A model generated the notes under the pieces. It saw only the letters and a program-made list of their open reading frames with translations. It made no database searches and was not told the DNA's origin. The translations under genes were made by a program, and so were the position numbers. Shown piece after piece: positions 53,246-62,236 of a stretch of 64,000 bases of DNA. Source of the stretch: Actinotalea soli (lineage in GTDB: Bacteria > Actinomycetota > Actinomycetes > Actinomycetales > Cellulomonadaceae); contig NZ_JAGEMK010000010.1 in the NCBI RefSeq assembly GCF_017565425.1, forward strand, positions 1-64,000. The letters are read 5' to 3'. The stretch's first letter is position 1. Each line of letters opens with the position of its first letter.

Positions 53246-54759
53246 GCGCGGCGGGCGCGTCGATGCTCCTGCGCGGTGCTCGGCTGGTGCCGATCGGCCA
53301 CGAGCCCGCAGGCGCACCGGCGAGCGTGACCGGCACCCCGGTGGACGTGCGCCTGGTCGACGGGCGGATCGCCGAGGTCGGGCCCACGCTCGCGGCGGTG
53401 GCGGGGGAGGAGGTCGTCGACCTCGCCGGGCGGTGGCTGATGCCCGGGCTCTGGGACGCCCACACCCACATGGACCAGTGGGCCCTGGCCCGCCAGCGGC
53501 TCGACGTCTCCCAGGCCCGCAGCGCCGCCGAGGCCGCGGGGATGGTGTGCCGGCGCCTCGCCGAGCAGCCCGTGCCCGACGGGGCGATGCTCGTGGCCTT
53601 CGGCTTCCGCGACGGGCTGTGGCCCGACGCCCCGACCGCCGCGCTGCTCGACGAGGCGATCGCGGCTGCCGGACTGCCTCCCACCGCCGTCACCGCGGTC
53701 TCGGGGGATCTGCACTGCGGGTGGCTGAGCTCCCCGGCCCTGGCGCAGCTCGGGGTGGCCGACCACCCGACGGGGCTGATGCGCGAGGCCGAGTGGATGC
53801 CGCTCACGGCCCTGCTCGACGCCGTCCCGGTCGAGGTGCTCGACGCGTGGGTGGGCGAGGCGACCCGTGCGGCGGCGGCCCGCGGCGTCGTCGGCGTGGT
53901 GGACCTCGAGATCGCCGACAACCTCGTCACCTGGCCGCGCCGGGCCGAGGCCGGGCCCCTCGCGCTGCGCGTCGAGGCGGGGGTGTGGCCCGAGCACCTC
54001 GACGGCGTCGCAGGTCGCCCCAGCGGCACCCCGCTCACCCCCGACGGGCTCGTCACGGTCGGCCCGTTCAAGGTGGTGACCGACGGCTCCCTCAACACCC
54101 GGACCGCCTTCTGCCACGACCCCTACCCGGGGCTCACCGGCCCGCTGGCCCGCGGGGTGCTCTCGGTGCCCCCCGAGGTGCTCGTCCCGCTGATGGGCCG
54201 GGCCCACGCGGGCGGGCTGCGCTGCGCGATCCACGCCATCGGCGACCTCGCGAACACCCTCGTCCTGGACGCCTTCGAGAGCACCGGCGCGCGGGGCAGC
54301 GTCGAGCACGCCCAGCTGCTGCGCCCCGAGGACGCCCCGCGCATGGCCGCCCTGGGGCTGGTCGCGAGCATCCAGCCCGAGCACGCCATGGACGACCGCG
54401 ACGTGGCGGACCGGCACTGGGCCGGGCGCACCGGGCACGCCTTCGCCTTCGCGACCCTCGCACAGGCGGGCGTGACCCTGGCCCTCGGCTCGGACGCCCC
54501 GGTCGCCGTCCTCGACCCCTGGGCCGCGATCGACGCCGCGGTGCGTCGCTCGCGCGACGGGCGCGACGTGTGGCACCCCGAGCAGCGCCTCGACCTCGCG
54601 ACGGCGGTCGCCGCCTCGGTGCGAGGTCGGGTCGCGGTCGGGGAGGCCGCGGACCTCGTGGTGCTCGACGCCGACCCCACCGACCCCGCGACGGACCTGC
54701 GGGCGATGCCGGTGGCCGGGACCCTGCTGGCGGGGCGCTGGACCCACCGGGCCCTCTGA
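53242..54759 (+). CDS. YtcJ-like amidohydrolase (amidohydrolase 3 family)
   Basis: A 505-residue metal-dependent hydrolase. The N-terminal beta sandwich leads to LMPGLWDAHTHMDQW with the HxH metal site. FKVVTDGSLNTRTA, CAIHAIGDLAN, SVEHAQLL and LALGSDAPVAVLDPW supply the later ligands and the catalytic Asp. C-terminal GEAADLVVLDADPTD is the family's closing sandwich. Members hydrolyse amides or cyclic amides; the substrate is unknown. There is no signal peptide, so it is cytoplasmic. GTG start overlaps the PaiB-like gene. Two zinc alcohol dehydrogenase genes follow on the same strand after 61 bases, suggesting a catabolic set. Confidence 0.85.
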   Translation: MSAAGASMLLRGARLVPIGHEPAGAPASVTGTPVDVRLVDGRIAEVGPTLAAVAGEEVVDLAGRWLMPGLWDAHTHMDQWALARQRLDVSQARSAAEAAGMVCRRLAEQPVPDGAMLVAFGFRDGLWPDAPTAALLDEAIAAAGLPPTAVTAVSGDLHCGWLSSPALAQLGVADHPTGLMREAEWMPLTALLDAVPVEVLDAWVGEATRAAAARGVVGVVDLEIADNLVTWPRRAEAGPLALRVEAGVWPEHLDGVAGRPSGTPLTPDGLVTVGPFKVVTDGSLNTRTAFCHDPYPGLTGPLARGVLSVPPEVLVPLMGRAHAGGLRCAIHAIGDLANTLVLDAFESTGARGSVEHAQLLRPEDAPRMAALGLVASIQPEHAMDDRDVADRHWAGRTGHAFAFATLAQAGVTLALGSDAPVAVLDPWAAIDAAVRRSRDGRDVWHPEQRLDLATAVAASVRGRVAVGEAADLVVLDADPTDPATDLRAMPVAGTLLAGRWTHRAL

Positions 54760-54820
54760 CCGCCCGGGCCCTCGGAAAGCCGGGCCCTCGCAAGCCCGGG
54801 CCGGTGCGAGGATGGCGGGC

Positions 54821-55855
54821 ATGAGAGCTGTGCTGATCCATGGTGGCCGCGACGTCCGCGTCGAGGAGGTGCCCGACCCGACCCTGCTCGAGCCGACCGA
54901 CGCGATCGTCCAGGTGCTCGTCTCCTGCATCTGCGGGAGCGACCTGTGGCCCTACCGCCGCGAGGGGCAGCGCGAGGCGCGACGCATCGGGCACGAGTTC
55001 CTCGGCGTGGTGGCCGAGGTCGGCGCCGAGGTCACCACGGTGCGCCCGGGCGACGTCGTCATCGCGCCGTTCATGTGGAGCGACGGCACCTGCGCGCACT
55101 GCCGGGCGGGGCTGCAGACCTCCTGCCTGCACGGCGGCGGCTGGGGCGAGGACCGGGTCGACGGCGGTCAGGGCGAGGCCGTGCGCGTCCCGCAGGCCGA
55201 CGGCACCCTCGTCGTGGCGCCGGTCGCCGCGGACGACGAGCGGCTGGCCGCGCTGCTGACCCTCTCCGACGTCATGGGCACCGGGCACCACGCGGCGCGG
55301 GCCGCCGGGGTCGAGGCCGGGTCGCACGTGGCCGTGGTCGGGGACGGCGCCGTCGGGCTGTGCGGGGTGCTCGCCGCCCGCCGGCTCGGGGCCGAGCGGA
55401 TCATGCTGCTGGGGCGCCACCCGGACCGGATCGCCGTCGGGCGGACCTTCGGGGCCACCGACGTCATCTCGGAGCGAGGCGAGGGGGCCGTCGCCCAGGC
55501 GATGGAGATGACCGACGGGCTGGGCTTCGCGCACGTGCTCGAGTGCGTGGGCATGCAGTCCTCCTGGGAGACCGCGATCGGCATCGCCCGCCCGGGCGGG
55601 ACCGTCGGCTACGTCGGGGTGCCCGCGGGCCTGACCGACGGCCTGCCGCTCGGCCAGATGTTCCGGCACAACGTGGCCGTGCGCGGCGGGGTCGCCCCCG
55701 TCCGCGCCTACCTGCCCGAGCTGCTCGCCGACGTGCTCGACGGGACCATCGACCCCGGGCCGGTCTTCGACGTCGAGCTCGGGCTCGACCAGGCCCCCGA
55801 GGGGTACGCCGCCATGGACGAGCGGCGCTCGATCAAGGTGCTGCTGCGGCCGTGA
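54821..55855 (+). CDS. Zinc-dependent alcohol dehydrogenase family protein
   Basis: A 344-residue medium-chain dehydrogenase. [12 protein letters not shown] holds the catalytic zinc Cys, [12 protein letters not shown] the His-Glu pair, and [14 protein letters not shown] part of the structural-zinc lobe. NAD(P) binding is at [25 protein letters not shown]. The first two structural cysteines seem partly replaced (WSDGTCAHC), which is common in this YjjN/TDH-like subgroup. The substrate is unknown; many such proteins act on short aldehydes or alcohols. ATG 54821 was chosen over ATG 54812 because GAGGA is well placed. The stop overlaps the next dehydrogenase gene (GTGA). Confidence 0.88.
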   Translation: MRAVLIHGGRDVRVEEVPDPTLLEPTDAIVQVLVSCICGSDLWPYRREGQREARRIGHEFLGVVAEVGAEVTTVRPGDVVIAPFMWSDGTCAHCRAGLQTSCLHGGGWGEDRVDGGQGEAVRVPQADGTLVVAPVAADDERLAALLTLSDVMGTGHHAARAAGVEAGSHVAVVGDGAVGLCGVLAARRLGAERIMLLGRHPDRIAVGRTFGATDVISERGEGAVAQAMEMTDGLGFAHVLECVGMQSSWETAIGIARPGGTVGYVGVPAGLTDGLPLGQMFRHNVAVRGGVAPVRAYLPELLADVLDGTIDPGPVFDVELGLDQAPEGYAAMDERRSIKVLLRP

Positions 55856-56970
55856 GCGGCGTGGAGCAGGCGACCGGCCCGGGTGCCGCGGCGAGTGGCC
55901 AGCGCGACGCGACCATGCGCGCCGTCGTCCTCGACGCCTTCGGTGGACCCCTCGAGGTGCGCGAGGTGCCCGCCCCCGCGTGCCCGCCCCACGGCGTCGT
56001 CCTGCGGGTCGAGGCCACCGGGGTGTGCCGCAGCGACTGGCACGGCTGGCAGGGCCACGACGCCGACATCACCGTGCCGCACGTCCCCGGGCACGAGCTC
56101 GCCGGGACGGTCCTCGAGGTCGGGCCCGAGGTGCGGCTCTGGCGCGTCGGGGACCGGGTGACCGTGCCCTTCGTGTCCGCCTGCGGGGAGTGCGACGCGT
56201 GCCTGGCGGGGGAGCAGCAGGTGTGCGAGCGGCAGACCCAGCCCGGGTTCACCCACTGGGGTTCCTTCGCCGAGCAGGTCGCCCTGCACCACGCCGACGT
56301 GAACCTCGTCGCCCTGCCGGACGCCCTGACCGCCGCGACGGCAGCCTCCCTCGGGTGCCGGTTCGCGACCGCCTACCGTGCGCTGACCGTGCACGGGCGG
56401 GTGCGCGCGGGGGACTGGGTGGCGGTGCACGGGTGCGGCGGCGTCGGGCTCTCGGCCGTGATGATCGCCGCGGCCGGTGGGGCGCGGGTGCTCGCGGTCG
56501 ACGTCTCCGAGGCCGCCCTCGAGGCCGCGCGGGCAGCCGGGGCCGAGGTGCTCCTCGACGCCTCGACCCTCGACGGTCCCGAGGCGGTGGCGGCCCGGAT
56601 CGCCGAGCTGACCGACGGCGGGGCCCACGTCTCCCTCGACGCCCTCGGCAGCCCCACGACGGCGGTCGCGTCGATGCTGGGGCTGCGCCGCCGCGGGCGG
56701 CACGTCCAGGTGGGGCTCCTCGTCGCGGACCACGCGCGCACCGCCCTGCCGATGGACCGCGTGGTCGGGTGGGAGCTCGAGATCTACGGCAGCCACGGGA
56801 TGGCCGCCCACGAGTACCCCGCGATGCTCGAGCAGGTCGCGGCCGGTGTGCTGCGCCCCGACCGCCTGGTCACCCGCGAGATCCCCCTCGACGACGCCCC
56901 CGCGGCCCTCGCTGCCATGGGCGCCCCTGCCGTCGGTGCCGGCATGACCGTCGTCCTCCCCCGGCCCTAG
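55852..56970 (+). CDS. Zinc-dependent alcohol dehydrogenase, second paralogue
   Basis: A medium-chain dehydrogenase distinct from its neighbour. Catalytic zinc motif [14 protein letters not shown] and [10 protein letters not shown] are followed by a full structural zinc site [16 protein letters not shown]. Cofactor site is [18 protein letters not shown]. Counting from GTG 55852 (which overlaps the previous stop) it has 372 residues. The ATG at 55915 gives [12 protein letters not shown], the usual family N terminus, and 352 residues, and may be the true start. The set of PaiB-like protein, amidohydrolase and two dehydrogenases looks like one transcript. A 50-bp repeat follows ten bases after the stop. 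Confidence 0.88.
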   Translation: MSGVEQATGPGAAASGQRDATMRAVVLDAFGGPLEVREVPAPACPPHGVVLRVEATGVCRSDWHGWQGHDADITVPHVPGHELAGTVLEVGPEVRLWRVGDRVTVPFVSACGECDACLAGEQQVCERQTQPGFTHWGSFAEQVALHHADVNLVALPDALTAATAASLGCRFATAYRALTVHGRVRAGDWVAVHGCGGVGLSAVMIAAAGGARVLAVDVSEAALEAARAAGAEVLLDASTLDGPEAVAARIAELTDGGAHVSLDALGSPTTAVASMLGLRRRGRHVQVGLLVADHARTALPMDRVVGWELEIYGSHGMAAHEYPAMLEQVAAGVLRPDRLVTREIPLDDAPAALAAMGAPAVGAGMTVVLPRP

Positions 56971-56980
56971 CCCCCTCCTC

Positions 56981-57030
56981 CTCGTGTCAGACGCTCGGAT
57001 ACCTCGGGGTACCTGGGGCTCTGACACGAG
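56981..57030. repeat. Single 50-bp palindromic repeat unit
   Basis: One unit with perfect arms CTCGTGTCAGA and TCTGACACGAG and a variant interior (CGCTCGGATACC). It starts ten bases after the dehydrogenase stop. It has no partner unit at +61, in contrast to the four doublets. Confidence 0.88.
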
Positions 57031-57084
57031 ATCTGGGGTTGTCCGAGCAGGGCCGGCGGGGTTGAGTGGGGCGGGGGAGGTGCC

Positions 57085-57408
57085 ATGGGTGCGCGGATCG
57101 GACGGATGGCGGCGCTCGCTGCTGCCGTCCTCGTGCTCGCCGCCTGCGCGCCGGGGGCCAACGAGCTGGTCGGGACGGCGATCCCCGGGACCACGAGCCC
57201 GGCCGGGTTCTGGCGCGGCCTGTGGCACGGCGTCATCGCCCCGGTGACCTTCGTCGTCTCCCTCTTCTCCGACGGGGTCGGCATCTACGAGGTCCACAAC
57301 AACGGCGGTTGGTACGACGCCGGCTTCCTGCTGGGCTTGTCCGCCGTCTTCGGCGGGGGCGCAGGCTCGAGCCAGGCCACGCGCACCGCGCGCCGCCGCC
57401 GCACCTGA
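57085..57408 (+). CDS. Small conserved membrane lipoprotein of unknown function
   Basis: A 107-residue protein. A signal sequence ends in a LAAC lipobox (Cys about residue 21). The middle contains GFWRGLWHGVIAPVTFVVSLFSDGVGIYEVHNNGGWYDAGFLLG, a highly conserved block that I recognise from uncharacterised small membrane proteins in many bacteria. The C terminus is Arg-rich, so a second hydrophobic segment (about 73-90) may cross the membrane. It lies alone between two repeat elements. A GGGGGAGG Shine-Dalgarno precedes the ATG. Confidence 0.75.
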   Translation: MGARIGRMAALAAAVLVLAACAPGANELVGTAIPGTTSPAGFWRGLWHGVIAPVTFVVSLFSDGVGIYEVHNNGGWYDAGFLLGLSAVFGGGAGSSQATRTARRRRT

Positions 57409-57418
57409 CCACCCCCAC

Positions 57419-57529
57419 CTCGTGTCAGAACCTGGGATACCTGGAGGTACCTGACGTTCTGACACGAGCCTGCGCCGATCTCGTGTCAGAAGCTGGGATA
57501 CCCAGGGGTACCCCACGTTCTGACACGAG
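57419..57529 (+). repeat. Palindromic 50-bp repeat doublet, type B
   Basis: Units 57419-57468 and 57480-57529 are separated by 11 bases (CCTGCGCCGAT), resembling the 44633-44643 spacer. The flank downstream, TCAGGGGGTGACACGG at 57549-57564, also recurs after the 44583 doublet (44703-44718), so the two intergenic regions are related beyond the repeat. Confidence 0.92.
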
Positions 57530-57589
57530 GGTGGGGCCGGGGGTGGGGTCAGGGGGTGACACGGGGCGGGGGCTGGTGGGGGGCGCGGG

Positions 57590-57595
57590 TAGGCT
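57590..57595 (+). promoter_or_regulatory. Candidate -10 element TAGGCT for purS-purQ
   Basis: TAGGCT lies 72 bases before the purS GTG, within a GC-rich leader. No -35 box is clear. No purine riboswitch-like fold was recognised in 57596-57666. Confidence 0.3.
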
Positions 57596-57666
57596 GGCGG
57601 CGGCCGCGCACGACGTCGTGCACCCAGCCACCGCCGCTGCCGCCAGACCAGCACCAGGAGCCTGAC

Positions 57667-57978
57667 GTGGGACGTGTCGTCGTCGATGTGATGCCGAAGC
57701 CCGAGATCCTCGACCCCCAGGGCAAGGCCGTCGCCGCGGCCCTGCCCCGCCTGGGCTTCGAGGGCTTCACCGGGGTGCGGCAGGGCAAGCGCTTCGAGCT
57801 CGAGGTCGACGGCGAGGTCACCGAGGCGGTGCTCGAGACCGTGCGCCAGGCCGCGGCCACGCTGCTGTCCAACCCCGTGATCGAGGACGTCGTCCGCGTC
57901 GCCGCTGCCGAGGAGCACGACGCCACGCAGGCCGGCGCCGTCCCGGGCGGTGCCTCGACCGCAGGGCCCCACGCGTGA
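57667..57978 (+). CDS. purS: Phosphoribosylformylglycinamidine synthase subunit PurS
   Basis: A 103-residue PurS. It has the expected [43 protein letters not shown] (about 3-45) and a helix ending in [14 protein letters not shown] short disordered tail follows. PurS bridges PurL and PurQ in the FGAM synthase complex of Gram-positive bacteria. GTG start at 57667. Its stop overlaps purQ (GTGA). purL is not in the window. Confidence 0.95.
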   Translation: MGRVVVDVMPKPEILDPQGKAVAAALPRLGFEGFTGVRQGKRFELEVDGEVTEAVLETVRQAAATLLSNPVIEDVVRVAAAEEHDATQAGAVPGGASTAGPHA

Positions 57979-58715
57979 CCGCCGTCGCCCCCGAGGCCAC
58001 CGGCAGCACGACCCTGCAGGGCGCCCGCGTCGGTGTCATCACCTTCCCGGGCACCCTCGACGACCGTGACGCGGCCCGCGCGGTGCGCCTCGCCGGCGGC
58101 ACCGCCGTCCCCCTGTGGCACGCCGACGCCGACCTGCACGAGGTCGACGCCGTGGTGCTGCCCGGCGGCTTCTCCTACGGGGACTACCTGCGTGCCGGGG
58201 CCATCTCGCGCTTCGCCCCCGTCATGGGCGAGCTCGTCGAGGCGGCCCAGGGCGGCCTCCCCGTGCTGGGCATCTGCAACGGCTTCCAGGTGCTCACCGA
58301 GGCCCACCTGCTGCCCGGGTCGATGATCAAGAACGACCACCGCACCTTCCTGTGCCGCGAGCAGGTCCTCGTCGTCGAGAACGCCGAGACCGCCTGGACC
58401 CGCGACTACAACCAGGGCGAGCGCATCACGATCCCGCTCAAGAACCAGGACGGCCAGTACGTCGCCGACGAGCACACCCTCGACGAGCTCGAGGGCGAGG
58501 GCCGCGTCGTCTTCCGCTACGAGGGCTGGAACCCCAACGGCTCGCGCCGCGACATCGCCGGGATCACCAACGCCGCCGGGAACGTCGTCGGCCTCATGCC
58601 CCACCCGGAGCACGCCGTCGAGGTCGGGTTCGGGCCCGACGGCGAGGCCGGCCCCCGCACCGGGACGGACGGCCTGCGCTTCTTCAGCTCGGTCCTGACC
58701 ACCCTGCTCGGCTGA
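57975..58715 (+). CDS. purQ: Phosphoribosylformylglycinamidine synthase glutaminase subunit PurQ
   Basis: A 246-residue class I glutamine amidotransferase supplying ammonia for FGAM formation. It has [36 protein letters not shown] and the nucleophile Cys in [11 protein letters not shown]. His and Glu are in [14 protein letters not shown] start overlaps purS. The two acetyltransferase genes follow 19 bases later and may be co-transcribed. Confidence 0.96.
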   Translation: MTAVAPEATGSTTLQGARVGVITFPGTLDDRDAARAVRLAGGTAVPLWHADADLHEVDAVVLPGGFSYGDYLRAGAISRFAPVMGELVEAAQGGLPVLGICNGFQVLTEAHLLPGSMIKNDHRTFLCREQVLVVENAETAWTRDYNQGERITIPLKNQDGQYVADEHTLDELEGEGRVVFRYEGWNPNGSRRDIAGITNAAGNVVGLMPHPEHAVEVGFGPDGEAGPRTGTDGLRFFSSVLTTLLG

Positions 58716-58734
58716 GCACCCGGAGCCCGCGCGC

Positions 58735-59220
58735 ATGAGCACCCAGGAGACCGCGCCCGCCGCCACGCCCGTCGCGTGGGACCACCCCGCCGTGCAGGAG
58801 CTGTGCACCGAGCAGCAGGCCGAGCTCCGTGGCAGGTACGACGACGACGGAGGCGCCGAGCCGAACCTTCCCGCGGAGGAGATGCTCGTGACCCTCCTCG
58901 TCCACGTCGACGGCCAGCCCGTCGCGACCGGCTCGCTGCGCGACGCCTCGACGTACGGCACCGGCTCGGGGGAGATCAAGCGGATGTACGTCCGGGCCCC
59001 CTACCGCGGTCGCGGGCTCTCGCGGCTCGTGCTCACCGCGCTCGAGGCGGCGGCCACCGCGCGCGGGATGCGTCGGCTGATCCTCGAGACCGGCGTGCTC
59101 CAGCCCGAGGCGATCGGCCTGTACCGGTCGGCGGGCTACACCCCGATTCCCAGATACGGCCCCTACGTCCACGAGGCCGACTCCCTGTGCTTCGAGCGCG
59201 CGCTCCTCACCGTTCCCTGA
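58735..59220 (+). CDS. GNAT family N-acetyltransferase
   Basis: A 161-residue single-domain GNAT. The acetyl-CoA-binding motif A is IKRMYVRAPYRGRGLSRLVLTALEAAATARG (about 80-110), with RGRGLS as the Q/RxxGxG/A loop. RLILETGVLQPEAIGLYRSAGYTPIPRYGPYV is typical of a PhnO/amino-group acetylating subgroup. Substrate unknown. It ends one base before the next acetyltransferase gene, so the pair is likely co-translated downstream of purQ. Confidence 0.85.
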   Translation: MSTQETAPAATPVAWDHPAVQELCTEQQAELRGRYDDDGGAEPNLPAEEMLVTLLVHVDGQPVATGSLRDASTYGTGSGEIKRMYVRAPYRGRGLSRLVLTALEAAATARGMRRLILETGVLQPEAIGLYRSAGYTPIPRYGPYVHEADSLCFERALLTVP

Positions 59221-59221
59221 C

Positions 59222-59806
59222 GTGCACCACGACCTGACCCTCCACGCCGCCGACCTGCGGCTCGCGCCCCTCGCCGAGGACCACGCACCGGCCCTGCTCG
59301 ACCTCGTCGACGACGAGCTCTGGGCCGGCATGACGAGCCCCACCCCGCGCACCGTCCAGGAGATGACCACCTGGGTGCACGCCGCGCGCACCACCCCGCA
59401 GCGCTACGCCTTCGCCGTGCTCGGGCCGGACGGCACGACGCGCGGCTCGACCTCCTTCTACGAGGTCGACGAGCGGGTCGCGCGCTGCGAGATCGGCCAC
59501 ACCTTCTACGGCCGGGCGTGGTGGGGCGGGTCGACCAACCCCGCGGCCAAGCTCGCCCTGCTCACCCACGCCTTCGACGTCTGGGGCATGCACCGCGTGG
59601 CGCTGCGGGCCGACGCCAGGAACTCCCGCAGCATCGCGGCGATGCGCCGCCTGGGGGCCACGGCCGAGGGGGTGCTGCGTGGGCACCGGATCGCCGCCGA
59701 CGGCACGCGCGGCGACACCGCCTACTTCTCGGTCCTGGCCGAGGAGTGGCCCGGGGTGCGCGAAGGGCTCCTCGAGCGTCTCGGGTCGGCGCCCGCTCCG
59801 GGCTGA
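59222..59806 (+). CDS. GNAT N-acetyltransferase, RimJ/RimL-like
   Basis: A 194-residue acetyltransferase of the Acetyltransf_3 (RimJ/RimL) type. [17 protein letters not shown] opens the domain, and [69 protein letters not shown] is the family core. Family members acetylate ribosomal protein or peptide N termini or antibiotics; the target is unknown. GTG start one base after the previous stop, with no Shine-Dalgarno, so it depends on coupling. Confidence 0.85.
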   Translation: MHHDLTLHAADLRLAPLAEDHAPALLDLVDDELWAGMTSPTPRTVQEMTTWVHAARTTPQRYAFAVLGPDGTTRGSTSFYEVDERVARCEIGHTFYGRAWWGGSTNPAAKLALLTHAFDVWGMHRVALRADARNSRSIAAMRRLGATAEGVLRGHRIAADGTRGDTAYFSVLAEEWPGVREGLLERLGSAPAPG

Positions 59807-59888
59807 GAGCACCCGGCGATCGCCACCCCGGACGGCCGGGGATCGGCCGACCAGGGACCAAGGTCCCGTCCAGGCACCTTTCACCCGC

Positions 59889-59910
59889 CGGAAGGATCAT
59901 GATCTTTCCG
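59889..59910. promoter_or_regulatory. 22-bp near-palindrome upstream of the chemoreceptor gene
   Basis: CGGAAGGATCATGATCTTTCCG is symmetric except for one G-T position. It lies 90 bases before the ATG of the chemoreceptor. It could be a regulator site or an RNA hairpin in a leader. The rest of 59807-60000 shows a GGGACC..GGTCCC stem near 59856-59868 and the Shine-Dalgarno sequence GAGGAG. Confidence 0.35.
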
Positions 59911-60000
59911 CGACGGTCGATGACGTGGGGCAGACAGACCCCAGTGCCGGGTGCAGCGGCGGGGGCACGCGGCACCCGGCTCCTACTCGAGGAGCACATC

Positions 60001-62160
60001 ATGACCGCCGCGAACGGCCCACGCCCGCACCCCACCTCGGACTCGGCCCCGCGGCGCGGGTCGAGCCTGCGGCGTCCCGGGTTGCGAGCCCAGCTGGCCC
60101 TGACCGGCGTCGGCGCGGTGGTCCTCACCGCCCTGCTGCTCACGGTGGTCAGCGGCTGGCAGAGCCGTGAGCTCACCGCGACCGCGACCGCCGACGTCCA
60201 GACCCTGACCGACGCCTCCCTCGCGAGCACCGTCGGGCAGGCCGAGGCCCTCGTCGCGACCCAGGTCGCGACGGTGACCGAGCGGCTCGAGTCCGACCTC
60301 GGCGTCGCGCAGCAGGTCATGGCCGGGGCCGGCCAGGTCACCTTCGAGGGCACCACCTCGTGGCAGGCACGGGACCAGACCACCCAGGAGGTCTCGACCG
60401 TGACCCTCCCGCGCATGCTCGTCGGCGGGGACTGGCTGGGCCAGAACCAGAGCCTGGACACCACGACCCCCGTGGTCGACGAGATCGCGGACCTCCTCGG
60501 TCATGCGGTCACCGTCTTCCAGCGCATGAACGACGACGGCGACATGCTGCGGGTCGCCACCACGGTCGTCACCCAGGACGGCGACCGGGCCATCGGCACC
60601 TACATCGCGGCCACCGGCGCGGACGGCACCCCCAACGCCGTCGTCGGCTCCCTGCTCCGCGGCGAGGCGTTCTTCGGGACCGCGCAGGTGGTGGGTCAGA
60701 CGTACGTGACGGGCTACGCGCCCATCACCCAGGGCGAAGAGGTCGTCGGAGCGCTCTTCGTGGGCATCCCGCAGGCCGAGGTCGACGCACCGCTGCGCGA
60801 GACCCTCAGCCAGGTCACGGTCGGCGAGCAGGGCTTCCTCACCGTGCAGGACGCCGCGGGTGGCTGGGTCGTCCCGCCCCCCGGGGCCGGTGCTGAGGAG
60901 TCCGCCCTCGACGCGGTCGACGCGCAGGGCGAGCCCTACGCCCAGGGGCTCCTGGACGCCGCCGTCGAGCTCGAGGAGGGCCAGACCGTGCGCACCGACG
61001 TCGATCTCGCGAGCACGGGCCCGGCCTCGGTCGAGCTCGCCCGCTTCCCCGCCTGGGGCTGGACCATGGCCGCGTGGGGGGTCGACGCCGAGCTCGGTGC
61101 CGTCGCCGCCGGCCTCGAGGAGGGCTCCTCGGCCCTCCAGCGCAACCTTCTCGTGGCCGGGGTGCTCGTCGCTGCGGTCATCGCCGGCCTGGTGCTGTGG
61201 TCCTCCGGGCGCATCGTCGCGCGGCTCGGACGCCTGACGGCGACCCTGCGTCGCGTCGCCGACCGTGACCTCTCGGTCGAGGTGACCCCGGAGGGCCACG
61301 ACGAGATCGGCGCCATGGGCCACGCCCTGCGCGAGGCCGTCGAGGCGATGCGGGCAGCCCTGCTGCGGATGCAGAGCGGGGCCGAGCAGCTGCGCTCGAC
61401 GGCCTCCTCCCTCGACGGGTCGAGCGGCACCCTCGAGGGCATCGCCGGGGAGACCGACGCGCGGGCCTCGGAGGCCTCGGTCGCCGCGGTCACCGTCTCG
61501 GAGGAGGTCCAGGCCGTGACGGCCGCGATGACCGAGATGCGCACCTCGATCGACTCGGTCAGCGCCGACGTGCAGCAGGCCACCACCCAGGCCGGGCAGG
61601 CCGTGAGCCTGACCCAGGACGCCGGGGCCTCGGCCGGACGGCTCAGCACCTCCTCGGCGGAGATCGCCAGCGTGCTGCGCTCGGTCACGGCCATCGCCGA
61701 GCAGACCAACCTGCTGGCCCTCAACGCGACCATCGAGGCCGCCCGCGCGGGGGAGGCGGGCAAGGGCTTCGCCGTCGTCGCCGGGGAGGTCAAGGAGCTC
61801 GCGAGCCAGACGGCCGCAGCGATCGAGGCGATCACCCCGGTGCTCACGGCCGTGACGACCGACGCCGAGGACGTGCGCAGCGCGATCGAGCGGATCACCT
61901 CGGTCATCGAGGAGGTCAGCGAGCGGCAGGGGTCGATCGCCGCCGTCGTCGAGGAGCAGAGCGCGACCACCACCGAGATGGAGCGGAACCTGGTGCGGGC
62001 CGCCGGGGGGACCACCGAGATCGCCGACCACGTGACCCTGGTGGCCCGCGCCGCCCAGGGCACCTCGGGTCAGGTCGGCGAGGTGCGGGACGCCGTCACG
62101 GACCTCTCCTCGGTCGCCGCCGAGCTCGGCGAGGGCTCCCGCGAGTTCACCCTGGCGTGA
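60001..62160 (+). CDS. Methyl-accepting chemotaxis protein
   Basis: A 719-residue chemoreceptor. A cytoplasmic N terminus, a first membrane helix (about 31-50) and a long extracytoplasmic double-Cache-like sensor (about 50-375) precede a second helix (about 381-402). The sensor includes [20 protein letters not shown] and [22 protein letters not shown], as in Cache_3-Cache_2 proteins. HAMP (about 404-456) and the signalling hairpin complete it. The tip [35 protein letters not shown] lies at about 566-600. It implies a motile organism, yet no che or flagellar genes are nearby, so it is an orphan receptor. Ligand unknown; small organic acids are common for this Cache type. ATG 60001 with GAGGAG upstream. 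Confidence 0.93.
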   Translation: MTAANGPRPHPTSDSAPRRGSSLRRPGLRAQLALTGVGAVVLTALLLTVVSGWQSRELTATATADVQTLTDASLASTVGQAEALVATQVATVTERLESDLGVAQQVMAGAGQVTFEGTTSWQARDQTTQEVSTVTLPRMLVGGDWLGQNQSLDTTTPVVDEIADLLGHAVTVFQRMNDDGDMLRVATTVVTQDGDRAIGTYIAATGADGTPNAVVGSLLRGEAFFGTAQVVGQTYVTGYAPITQGEEVVGALFVGIPQAEVDAPLRETLSQVTVGEQGFLTVQDAAGGWVVPPPGAGAEESALDAVDAQGEPYAQGLLDAAVELEEGQTVRTDVDLASTGPASVELARFPAWGWTMAAWGVDAELGAVAAGLEEGSSALQRNLLVAGVLVAAVIAGLVLWSSGRIVARLGRLTATLRRVADRDLSVEVTPEGHDEIGAMGHALREAVEAMRAALLRMQSGAEQLRSTASSLDGSSGTLEGIAGETDARASEASVAAVTVSEEVQAVTAAMTEMRTSIDSVSADVQQATTQAGQAVSLTQDAGASAGRLSTSSAEIASVLRSVTAIAEQTNLLALNATIEAARAGEAGKGFAVVAGEVKELASQTAAAIEAITPVLTAVTTDAEDVRSAIERITSVIEEVSERQGSIAAVVEEQSATTTEMERNLVRAAGGTTEIADHVTLVARAAQGTSGQVGEVRDAVTDLSSVAAELGEGSREFTLA

Positions 62161-62180
62161 CCCCTCACCCCTGCTGAAGT

Positions 62181-62230
62181 CTCGTGTCAGACGCTGGGAT
62201 ACCCAGGGCGACCCCAGCGTCTGACACGAG
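62181..62230. repeat. Single 50-bp palindromic repeat unit
   Basis: One unit with arms CTCGTGTCAGA and an interior CGCTGGGATACCCAGG matching the type B units. It lies between the convergent chemoreceptor and pentapeptide genes, 20 bases after one stop and six bases after the other. Confidence 0.9.
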
Positions 62231-62236
62231 CTTCGG

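Noticed and set aside
54821-56970. Possible VanH-type dehydrogenase that would make the nearby cluster a D-lactate type
   Set aside because: Both proteins are zinc medium-chain alcohol dehydrogenases with Cys/His zinc sites, not D-2-hydroxyacid dehydrogenases, and they belong to a different operon.
44583-57529. Repeat doublets as terminal inverted repeats of a transposon
   Set aside because: The bounding doublets are in the same orientation, each unit is itself a palindrome, and no transposase or integrase lies between them.
57530-57666. Purine riboswitch in the purS leader
   Set aside because: The leader lacks the conserved loops of purine or PRPP riboswitches; it is only a GC-rich sequence with a candidate -10.
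59807-60000. Cyclic-di-GMP riboswitch before the chemoreceptor gene
   Set aside because: No conserved GGNAAA or core-junction motifs of c-di-GMP riboswitches are visible; only simple stems.
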